A stretch of 64,000 bases of DNA from Effrenium voratum (lineage: Eukaryota; Sar; Dinophyceae; Suessiales; Symbiodiniaceae). This document shows positions 28,453-37,149 of the stretch, piece by piece. Below the pieces are notes generated by a model. The model did not search any database, had not been told where the DNA came from, and was given only the letters and a program-made list of their open reading frames with translations. The position numbers and the translations under genes are program-made. Each line of letters opens with the position of its first letter. Within the stretch, counting starts at the first letter, position 1. Where the stretch lies: contig CAUJNA010003318.1 of the NCBI GenBank assembly GCA_963377175.1, positions 315,001 to 379,000 on the forward strand, given 5' to 3'.

Positions 28453-28528
28453 ATGATATTATTAAAAATAATATCATGTAATTCATAAATTGTATGATAT
28501 TATTAAAAATAATATCATGTAATTCATA
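28453..28528. repeat. Twin hairpins before the integrase
   Basis: Two tandem copies (period 41 bp) of a palindrome ATGATATTATT-AAA-AATAATATCAT (28453-28477 and 28494-28518), each followed by GTAATTCATA; the second abuts the integrase start codon. Could be an operator, 3'-end signal or recombination site. Confidence 0.75.
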
Positions 28529-29470
28529 ATGAGTAGGAAATTAGATAAGGATGAAATTTTAAAAAAGTTATATTATGATGTTGATGAGGGGTTCGGTTCT
28601 GTTAGAGATTTATATGAAAAAGCGAATAAAGTTGAAGCAGGTTTTACATTAGATTATGTTTCTAAATGGATGAAATCTCAACCAAACAAGCAAACAAGAA
28701 ATTATAAGAACTACAATTCATACACGGCACCTTTTCCAAAATATGAATTCCAAATTGATTTAATGGTCATGTCAAGTTTGTTAAATGACGTTGGTGTTGA
28801 TGTTAAAAATCAACCTAAATTTGGTTTTGTTTGTATCGATATTTTCAGTAAAAAGTGTCATATAGTTCCAATGGAAATTAATGATATTGAAACTTTTTTC
28901 AATGCTATGTTGGAATGTTTTAAAGTTCTAGGCTATCCACTTAGTATATATAGTGATGACGAAGGAGCATTAAATAGTAAGAAGATACAGAATTATTTGA
29001 AAGGTGAAGGAATTGAATTAATTATTACTAAAACTCATGCATCACAAGCGGAGAGAATGATTAGAACAATTAAGAAAATGATTAGTGATAGACTTCGTCA
29101 TCATAAAGGGTCATGGGTTGAAATGATGAAAGTATCACTGAAGAAATACAACAATAGTCAAGTTCATAGTAGCACCGGCATGGTTCCAAATAAAGCGCAT
29201 GATTTAGATAATGCTTTGGAAGTCAGGTCAAATCAAATATTGAAAGAAAAACATAATAGAAAGTATCCAAATGTGACTGAGGGAGATTACGTCAAAGTAT
29301 ATAGTAAAGGTAAGGGAAATTTTGTTTCTAAGAAAGAGAGCCGAAGTGTCTGGAGTGAGAGAAAATACAAGGTAATACTTGTTGGTAAGGATTTACTTAA
29401 CAATAAGTATTATAAATTAGATGGATTAAGTAAAAAATTTAATCGGCACGAGATTTTATTGGTTAATTAA
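28529..29470 (+). CDS. Retroviral-type (rve) integrase
   Basis: 313 residues. DDE catalytic core: Asp77 in FQIDLMVM, Asp143 in YSDDEGAL and Glu175 in ASQAERMIRTIK. A C-terminal SH3-like region includes EGDYVKVY and RKYKVILVG. It catalyses strand transfer of the viral ends into host DNA and is a defining Polinton gene. I see no HHCC zinc finger and no chromodomain. The stop overlaps the convergent polymerase end by 15 nt. Confidence 0.9.
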   Translation: MSRKLDKDEILKKLYYDVDEGFGSVRDLYEKANKVEAGFTLDYVSKWMKSQPNKQTRNYKNYNSYTAPFPKYEFQIDLMVMSSLLNDVGVDVKNQPKFGFVCIDIFSKKCHIVPMEINDIETFFNAMLECFKVLGYPLSIYSDDEGALNSKKIQNYLKGEGIELIITKTHASQAERMIRTIKKMISDRLRHHKGSWVEMMKVSLKKYNNSQVHSSTGMVPNKAHDLDNALEVRSNQILKEKHNRKYPNVTEGDYVKVYSKGKGNFVSKKESRSVWSERKYKVILVGKDLLNNKYYKLDGLSKKFNRHEILLVN

Positions 29471-32400
29471 ATAATGTCCATATGGCAAACTTTCAATAGC
29501 GTTATAGAAATATCTTTTATTGCAAAAATTGGACAAAGAAAACTTAACTTGATTAATGCTATATATTTGATGGTTTTTTGAGCGTATAGTGTTAAATTCA
29601 ACTTTATCCTTCAAATCACCATTTAATGTTTGTTCGTATTTATTATAATTTAATTCATTAGCCACTTTATGTTTAACAATGCCTTTACTCCTCTTATGTT
29701 CTTCATCTTCTCCATACACTTTATAACAATATGATTTAGGTTTCAATCCTATGAAGTGTGTCATTATTTTCCCTGATAACTCATCCTTCATTTTGCCAAG
29801 AACTTTTTTATTAGAAGCATTATAACATTCATGATTTTTAGGATAATCTGAAAAATCCATATGTTGTTTTATATGCTTTAAAATCTGTGTAAATATCATC
29901 AGTTTCAACATGGATAATAAAACTATCAGTGTCAGTATATGCTAATTTTATTTTATCGTTATATTTAGGTTTTAATACATCATAATAAAAAGAATACATA
30001 TGAATTTTAGAATAATCTAAAATTGATAGACCCATATAAATAGGTTTATCTAATTCTACCGTTGCCTTTTCTTTTTCTACTCCTACTAAACTTTCGTTTA
30101 TAATGTGTCTGTGTTTGTATGATGGCTTATTTACTAGCTTCTGGAAGCGTTCAGGTGTATTAACTAATTCAAAGTCAATGTGATTACGAACGTTTTCGAG
30201 TGTTTTTCCATATACAGCGTTATTTAATAATTTGAATAAATCTTTTTCAAATTCAGTTTTAGCATTCTTTCGTTTTTCGGTATTGAAATCAATGTATGGT
30301 TTTAAGAAATCTGCTTGATTAAAACTAATTACCCTATGGACTTTCTTTAGTTTTAATCCATGCTCTAAATAATACTTCAATGCTGATATATGTAATACAT
30401 ACTTTTTCTTATCCATAACATTTAATATTAGTTTATTTGTTTTTTCATCAGATGCATCTTTTCCATAATATTTTTTTATGTATTTCTTTTTGAACTGGTG
30501 AAAGCATATTCTCACTAACACTCATAATTTCTGGTGCTAATGGATAATCTCTATGTAAATCATGTAATTCTTTTGGATATTCTAAATCAACTTCTAAAAT
30601 ATAGCCTTTGTCATCATCATCGCTATAACTTAATACTTTCTTCTCATCCATCCTTGAAAAATACCAATTGAAATTATCAAACGGTAGTTTTTTACTCATA
30701 GCCAGACCATACAAGTTATTAGCATCTAAATAACTTATATAACTTGATGGTTTTGACAAGTCATATTGTTCATTCATGTATTTATTATTTGCTTCTACTT
30801 TTTTATGAGCACATTGAGTCATCCCGCCACGAAGACCTTTTTCAATCATTTCATACATATCTTTATTATGTATTTGTTGAAGTCTAACACCAGTCAGAGA
30901 TAAAAAGGCAGACCAAGAATAATTAGGTAATGTTATGTAATGTGCAGGGTCTAATCCATAAAAATTTAAACACATATCCCTAAAGTTTTCAAACACATCA
31001 CTAAGCAAATAAACATCTGTCATCAAATATAAATCATGGTATTCACCTAGGTTTTTGATATTGAAATTATCCCATATTACTTTTGCCCTTGTGTGTTGTG
31101 TATCTGTTATACCTTCTTCATATAATTTACTGTAAAAGTCTTCTATATTCGGTAATTGCGATTCATTGAATTTATCAAATGAATTCATGTAGTCGTAAGG
31201 ATAAACTCCTTTTTCAGTTAATAAGTCTAAATCGGTTTTATTTCTAATATATGGATTTGCTGATGAAAATCGGAAATTATCCTTCCAGTCATTCCGCTTT
31301 TTATATATAGGTTTATCATGTTCATCTTTACCTACTATGTCATATTTATTTAACTTAACTAATTTATCCAAAGATGCTGAGAGAAAAGCCATGCTATCTT
31401 TAAACTGTAATGAACCAAATGAAAATGTAATAAACTTTTCGCTATTTTGTGCTATTACATCTATTCTCTTATTTTCGTTCAATTCCTTATTTATTTCATT
31501 TGCTTTGCCTATTATTAAGTGAGAGTCATAGTTTTTTAAATTATGAAAAAATACTGGTATCTTGAAATATCTAAATGAATAATCCAAATTACATTTTTCG
31601 TGAGCACAACCTAAATACTCACCAGTAAAATGACAGTGGTCACGAACCTTTCTTCCTTTGGAAGAAAGGGTAGTCTCGTGAGCCTCTGGCGAGGCGTCTC
31701 TGACTTTTGTATCTTCTGGTTTAAAATTCTTATTACATATTGAACATACAGTAGCTTTTCTAAATTCTGCTTCTTGTTCATCTGTAATATCCATTGGTTT
31801 ATTAACATTCATTTTATCAAAAATATCTTTTTTAATTTCTCTTAATTTATTTACAAAGTGGTCTAAACAATCCTCTCCACGGTATAAAAAAGGTTGACTT
31901 GTATTATCAATAGAATTTACAACATTCAACATATAACCGCATGGTTTATGTTCCTGATACGTGCCCTTGATGCCATTATTTGAATTTACAGTTATACACT
32001 CAAAATCTCCATAAACAACAAATGGACATTTTAATTTTGTATTGTATTTTTCAAATTCAATATAACTACCTTCTTTTGGTAATTTAAACTGTTGTCCATG
32101 TGTTGCCATACAACCAGTTTCATAATGTTTTGTTAATAAATCCTTTCTAGTAAAGGCATGAGAACAATAATGACAATAATGTTTTGGTTGGTCATTTTTG
32201 TTTGTTTGCCAGTTCATTAAACGACTTAGACTTTTAATAACTACATAATGATTATTATTATTGATTTCAATTTTCAAAAGGTTTATTTGATGTTTAGCAT
32301 CTCTTGTTTTAGTTCTGTAATCAATTATAATTTTCTTTTCATTCAAAGTATCATCAATTTCATAAACATTGATTGAAACTAACTTACTATTATTTTCTTC

Positions 32401-33300
32401 AAACCTTTCAATATCTTTATTACCAGTTGGAAATTTAACACCTTCCCAGTTTAAGATATTGTCATTTAATTTGTTGTAATGGAACATTTCTTGGGAATTT
32501 GATTTATTAATTATATCAAACACTACACTTTGAACACTATATTTAAAACATTTGTTATCTTTGTTTTTGATATTAATACATGCCTTTTTTAGTTTAATCC
32601 ATTCTGGTAAATCTATATAACTACCCGCCCTAGTTGGGTCATATTTGTCATAATGGATTGTTATTGATAATATTTTTTTAAATTGTAAATTAGACGCTGA
32701 ACCTTCTAGTTTCTCTATGTTCAATAAAATCTCTTTGATTGATTTTTCAATTGCTTCATCCAAATCGGTTTCATTATATATGTTTGCCCTTGTTGCAGGT
32801 AAATTATAAAGTATCTCTGTATGTTTTATTACTCCATCATCATCATAATAATGATAAAATAAACCTTCTGCCCTTATATTCAGTTTCATTGCTCTATTAG
32901 TTTTCAAAAAGGTCAAAAGTCTATCTTTTTGGTGGTGTATCATTGATAGTGCCTTTTCACCTTGAAAATGTTTATTTACTAGTTTTATAGAATTAGCATA
33001 ACTTTTGAAAGCTGATTGTTGGTCTGTTACTTGGAATTTATTTTTGATTGCATATTTTGTCATTGCATTTTTCATTCTTTGTTTTAGGTATGTTGAGCGC
33101 AATGTTTTTGTTGCATAACTATTATACTCATTAGTTCTTGCTTCTGATTTTAATTTCTTGTTCAAAACATTTGAGATGGGTTTTTCTTTGTTGTATCTAA
33201 ATTTTCTACCATCTATAATTATTGATTTTAATTCCTTGTTTCCTCTTTTTGGAATTTCCGCTTTATCATTATTCAACAGATAATCTATAACATGTTTCAT
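29456..33300 (-). CDS. Protein-primed family B DNA polymerase, two frame breaks
   Basis: The three overlapping frames total about 1,270 codons. The first (950 codons, 30448-33300) has a C2H2-like finger (HYCHYC...H...GC, about 375-397), exonuclease I GDFEC (D432/E434), exonuclease II HNLKNYD (586-592), an HNH-like cluster CSICNK..RDHCHF..CAHEKCN (519-571), exonuclease III Y758/D762, and polymerase motif A YLDANNLYG (D859). The second (to 29838) has motif B NNAVYGK and motif C YTDTDS. The third (to 29456) has MDFSDY and KSYCYKV. Frames change at a T7 run (30471-30477) and again at about 29838-29911. Protein priming fits the long ITRs. It replicates the element; here it may be dead or mis-assembled. 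The promoter box is at 33334-33342. Confidence 0.9.
31647..31701. repeat. GC-rich palindromic in-frame insert within the polymerase
   Basis: About 54 nt that interrupt the conserved RDHCHF block and repeat the codons for KVRD on both sides. It holds two hairpins: CCTTTCTTCC-TTT-GGAAGAAAGG (31647-31669) and GCCTC-TGGC-GAGGC (31682-31695). It is clearly richer in GC than neighbouring viral sequence and keeps the frame. Confidence 0.7.
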
Positions 33301-33398
33301 AATACTATACTATATAAATTTAATGTGTTTATTTCTTTAAGTGGCTTTTTAGAAAAATATACTTAAAGATTTAATACCTTAATATATTATAAATAGAA
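33301..33398. promoter_or_regulatory. Divergent promoter between polymerase and 33399 gene
   Basis: A leftward ACTTAAAGA (33342-33334) is 42 nt before the polymerase start; a rightward ACTTAAAGA (33361-33369) is 38 nt before the start at 33399, followed by CCTTAATATATTATA. Confidence 0.6.
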
Positions 33399-34256
33399 AT
33401 GGTTGAATTTACTAAAAAAGAGCAAGAAGAAATTATTAATGACTTTTTGAATAAAATAAAAGTTAATGACATTATCAGTAGTTGTAAATGTAAACTAATA
33501 AATGAAAAAACTGGACTAACTAAGTTAAATTTACCTAATCCAATTGTTAAAAACATTTGTGATTTTAATTATGTTGAATGCGAGAAATGTTTTTTATTAA
33601 GAAATGCAAAGCAAGTTTTACATAAAAGTAATTTACATTCAACATTGAGACAATGTATTTATGATAAATACAAATTGAAATTTGAAGAAAATACATTTCT
33701 AAATGATGACTCATCATTAAGAACATATTGTTTTATAAAGTTAAATACATTTCCTACATATGAAAAAGTGAAAAAATATATACTGCAAGATAACGAAACA
33801 TATATTTTAAAATTTTATAATGATATTAAATATTACTACGAAAAATCATATGAAGTTAGTTATGGTGGCAAAACTGGAACAACAAGACCAATTGAAGAAT
33901 TTAATAATAAAATGATATTTAAATTTATTGATGAGTATGATTTATCAAATAATAAAATTGAAAATGATTGCAAGGAAACATTTTTAAACTACATAAAACA
34001 AAGAAACCAAGAATTGAAAATCATAATTGATAAAATATGTGATTATATTAAGGATGAACAGAAGAACAATATAATAGGTAAATTAATGTATGGTGATGTG
34101 ATAAATGATATTAAAAGTGTTTTAGGAAACTGGGGCATAGATTTTTGCATTTATGATTTTGCTGATAGAAAATATCCATTTAAAAATAATAAAAAGAACT
34201 TTAAACAAATACCAAAGATTACAAAGGAATATTTAAATACTAATGACTTTGATTAA
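33399..34256 (+). CDS. Zinc-cluster protein related to the ITR gene
   Basis: 285 residues. An N-terminal block CKCKL...LNLPNPIVKNI...VECEKC aligns with CYDCCHF...LNLPNEIVNNI...VECENC of the ITR protein, so they are paralogues sharing a four-Cys site around an F-box-like LPxxI helix. The remaining about 200 residues are AT-codon-rich and unrecognised. Transcribed from an ACTTAAAGA promoter divergent from the polymerase. Possible early host-interaction or regulatory protein (inference). Confidence 0.65.
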   Translation: MVEFTKKEQEEIINDFLNKIKVNDIISSCKCKLINEKTGLTKLNLPNPIVKNICDFNYVECEKCFLLRNAKQVLHKSNLHSTLRQCIYDKYKLKFEENTFLNDDSSLRTYCFIKLNTFPTYEKVKKYILQDNETYILKFYNDIKYYYEKSYEVSYGGKTGTTRPIEEFNNKMIFKFIDEYDLSNNKIENDCKETFLNYIKQRNQELKIIIDKICDYIKDEQKNNIIGKLMYGDVINDIKSVLGNWGIDFCIYDFADRKYPFKNNKKNFKQIPKITKEYLNTNDFD

Positions 34257-34350
34257 AACCATACTATAATAATAACATGTAAAATCTTATATGTTATAAT
34301 TATATTGAACTTATGGTTTGTTTCTTATTTTTCTTAATGCCTTAAAAATG

Positions 34351-34379
34351 ACTTAAAGAAATAGTGCCTTAATATAATA
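34351..34379 (+). promoter_or_regulatory. Promoter-like box of the ITR gene
   Basis: ACTTAAAGA at 34351-34359, then CCTTAATATAATA, 37 nt before ATG at 34388. Repeated in the left ITR. Confidence 0.55.
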
Positions 34380-34387
34380 AGAGGAAA

Positions 34388-34912
34388 ATGAATGGTGATA
34401 AAATCAATAATTATATCAATAAAAAATGCTATGATTGTTGTCACTTCAAAAAAGAAAATATGGAATTGTATAAATTAAATTTACCTAATGAAATAGTGAA
34501 TAATATTATTAATTATTCAATGGATGAAAAAGTCGAATGTGAAAATTGCCAGGAATGGAGAGATAATCAATTTTTAATCAAATGTCTGTTGAGAATAAAA
34601 GGAAGACATAATAGAAATGTAGAAGATGAGATTTTAATATTTCTAACTGTAAATAAAATACCACCTTATGATTATGTTAAACAGTTTCTTAAAATCAGTA
34701 AGAAAAAATATGACATGATTTATGATATATTATGGATGTTGGGATATAGTCAAGAGAAAGGAGAAGATGTTAAAGAAAATATCAAATTATTTATTGAAAG
34801 TAAAAAGTTTAATATTCAAAATACATTGAGAGATATTAATATTATTTTTAAAATGATGTATGAAAGAAGTAAGACAAATCAATTAAATTATTATCCTGTA
34901 CTGAAATTATAA
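34388..34912 (+). CDS. ITR-encoded zinc-cluster protein
   Basis: 174 residues, intact. CYDCCHF near 14 and CENC near 51 bracket LNLPNEIVNNIINY; the C-terminal two-thirds are helical and basic. Being inside the ITR, the gene is present twice per element, on opposite strands reading towards the ends; the left copy is broken. Paralogue of 33399-34256. It carries its own ACTTAAAGA promoter. Function unknown; two copies suggest dose or an early role, which is inference. Confidence 0.7.
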   Translation: MNGDKINNYINKKCYDCCHFKKENMELYKLNLPNEIVNNIINYSMDEKVECENCQEWRDNQFLIKCLLRIKGRHNRNVEDEILIFLTVNKIPPYDYVKQFLKISKKKYDMIYDILWMLGYSQEKGEDVKENIKLFIESKKFNIQNTLRDINIIFKMMYERSKTNQLNYYPVLKL

Positions 34913-35380
34913 TCATACTATAATAATAACATGTAAAATTTTATATGTTATAATTATACTGAACTTATGGTTTGTAAAGATTGAAATATTTTAATTTTCC
35001 TTAATTTGCTTGACTCTTTCAAAGTGCGTTGTTTGAACTTGGCATGCTCTTTTGATTTTTTCGTGCTTTGGCTGTTTGTATTTTATTTTGTTTGATACTC
35101 TTCTGATATTTTTTGTTGGTATGTTGCTTTGCTTTTTGTTGATGTGTGTGTTTGAGTTTGTGTTCTTTGATGGTTTTTATTTTTGCTGTTTTGTTGGTAT
35201 GCTTGTTTGAATTATTTAATGTTTTATGCTTTGATTAAATATTTTGTTGGGTGTTGTTCTGGTTTTTGAGTTGCTTGGTGGTTCTTATCTTGTTTTCTGT
35301 GAATTTTGCTGATTTTGTTGTATGCTGTTTGATTTTTTGGTTTTCAGGCTAGAAGTGCCATTTTATGTATTTTTTCCCAC

Positions 35381-35381
<1 letters not shown>

Positions 35382-35446
<65 letters not shown>
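35382..35446. repeat. Poly-C tract (65 C) at the right provirus end
   Basis: An unbroken run of 65 C directly after the right ITR; equals a G-tract reading into the element. Its length may be inexact in the assembly. Confidence 0.85.
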
Positions 35447-35448
<2 letters not shown>

Positions 35449-35450
35449 AT

Positions 35451-35505
35451 CCAGAATTCCAGAAATCCAGAAATCCAGAGATCCAGAAATCCAGAAATCC
35501 AGCCG
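35451..35505. repeat. CCAGAAAT tandem repeats
   Basis: About six copies of an 8-bp unit (CCAGAAAT / CCAGAGAT) at the right host junction. Confidence 0.85.
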
Positions 35506-37149
35506 ACGTAGAAACCAGCCCCAAGGGCTGCCCCAAGGGACATATAGGTTATATATATATATATACATAATCATATTCACATTAAACTTATAGAAAGCAT
35601 ATCAACAAAATCAACACAGAACACACCGCTCCCATGCCGAAAGCATGGTCCATTCTGGACCAGGCATGGGGTCGGCGGATTTTGTGGAGGGGTGCATTCC
35701 CCTGTTCATCCACCAGTTGTGAATGGGTCATCCTGTTCACGTTAATTACTTCACAGACTTATATAGGGTTAGGCTGGCACAGCGTTTCTGAATCGGGTGG
35801 GGTCAATCTTGAGGTTGCTCCAGAAGATCAAAGGGGCTGTCCACCCCAAATGCTTATTGTTTTTGTGAAGCTGCAAGACCTTTTGATTGAACTGCCATTT
35901 GCATGTTGAGCATGTAGCTTGTTTGGGCCTCAGGCGTTCGCCGGCACGTGCCGTTTAAGGTACGCTATGTCGCATGGAGTGGGACGCTGTGGCTTCAGAA
36001 TACTTTGACCGCTTTGGGCGATATCTTGGCGGAAGAGGTATGGAGGCAGGGATGCCAACTCCAAGGCCACCATAAGTCAACCGCGACCTTTGAGAGTCGG
36101 AGTTTGAGCTGGTCGCGGCTCTACCAGTGAAATCAACCTGGGCCAACTGTGCCTGAAACGGCCATCCAAACCACAAGGAGAGCACGTGTAAGATCCGGGG
36201 GGCTGAGACACCTTTCCGGCCGAGTTTGTTGTTCTTTTTGACTTCAAGATGCCTTGGCTTCAAATGAAGGCGATGTCCCTCCTTCAAGGCCAGCCATGCC
36301 TTTGAACCGAAGGAAAGCCCAAGGGCTTGTGGCAATTTGGGAATTTGTGGCTCGCTCTGTTTCAGTTGAAGCTCTTGGGTCCCAACAGGCGCTGCACAAA
36401 TCGGAGTGCACAAGCTGCACCTCTCAAGGTGAGCGAACCTCGAAACGCTCAAATCAACTCAGCTGCAAAAGAACCTCCTTTTCGGGAATCCGCCAATTGG
36501 GGCTTCTCTCTGCGATTTTTCCGCAGGCGTGCAACGCAAGGCCATTGATGCATTGGTCGAATGTCGGCGCAACTCCTTGCAGTTTGAGTGCACCTTTGCT
36601 CGGACACTTTCGGGCTGTGCACACTTCTCCAGCCCATAGTGGGTCGCTTGGAGTAGTGGGGAGTGGGGTGCAAGAGCTCTTGCCACACCCAAGGCAAAAG
36701 CCAATTCTCTCACACCCCTAGCCACTGGCCATTACTTGCACCTTCTAGCTCAGTTGGGCAGTTGTTTGTTGGCCACGTATTCGTTTAGTATTCGCGTGCA
36801 ACTTTGTGTGCCGCAGAGGCTCCGCACAGTCAAACTAGCTGGGGCAGTGGGTTCCAGAAGCATGTTTTGCCATATGCAGTCCAAAGAGTAGTTTGCGAAA
36901 AGGTATTGGTAGGCGCTGTTGGCGCACTTTGCAGTGACCCCCACCTTGTTTTCTGGCCATTTGATTAGCGGCTTGTAAGGTTGCATTTCGACTCGAGGAT
37001 CTTGAGACCACCAAACAATCCCCGGGCATGCTATCACATAACCACCACTGAAACCAGACCCAAGGGACATGGCCCTTTAGGAAAAGGCGTCTGAAATCGC
37101 AAGAAACCGAAGAAATTCGATCTGCATTCTGTTTCTTCGGTGTTTGGAG
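35506..37149. other. Host DNA without a recognised gene
   Basis: GC content returns to host level. I find no recognisable domain on either strand before the first HA-like exon at 37150. Confidence 0.4.

Larger units (their letters stand above)
34261..34974. repeat. 60-bp direct repeats flanking the right ITR gene copy
   Basis: Copies at 34261-34320 and 34915-34974, starting ATACTATAATAATAACATGT and ending GAACTTATGGTTTG, about 95% alike. They frame the gene 34388-34912 like a cassette and mirror the left pair. Confidence 0.85.
12460..35382. mobile_element. Integrated Polinton-like virus (Maverick-type provirus)
   Basis: An AT-rich block of about 22.9 kb bounded by inverted terminal repeats of about 1.12 kb. 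It contains a protein-primed PolB, rve integrase, packaging ATPase, double-jelly-roll capsid protein and penton: the established gene set of Polintons and Polinton-like viruses. Genes are close-packed, intronless, on both strands, and AT-rich, unlike the GC3-rich host exons on either side. No maturation protease was recognised. No clear target-site duplication can be read because both ends run into G/C homopolymers. Several genes carry breaks, while the structural genes are open. The family call is by motif and synteny. Confidence 0.93.
34261..35382. repeat. Right inverted terminal repeat
   Basis: Reverse complement of 12460-13576. Its inner end is ATACTATAATAATAAC; its outer end is TTTTTTCCCACACC running into 65 C. 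Contains the intact copy of the ITR gene. Confidence 0.92.

Noticed and set aside
12400..35450. Target-site duplication of the provirus
   Set aside because: Flanks beyond the G/C tracts (GGAAGACTACG and CCAGAAAT repeats) do not match; none can be claimed.
35322..35580. Poly-Pro / poly-Gly open frames
   Set aside because: Translation of the 65-C tract only.
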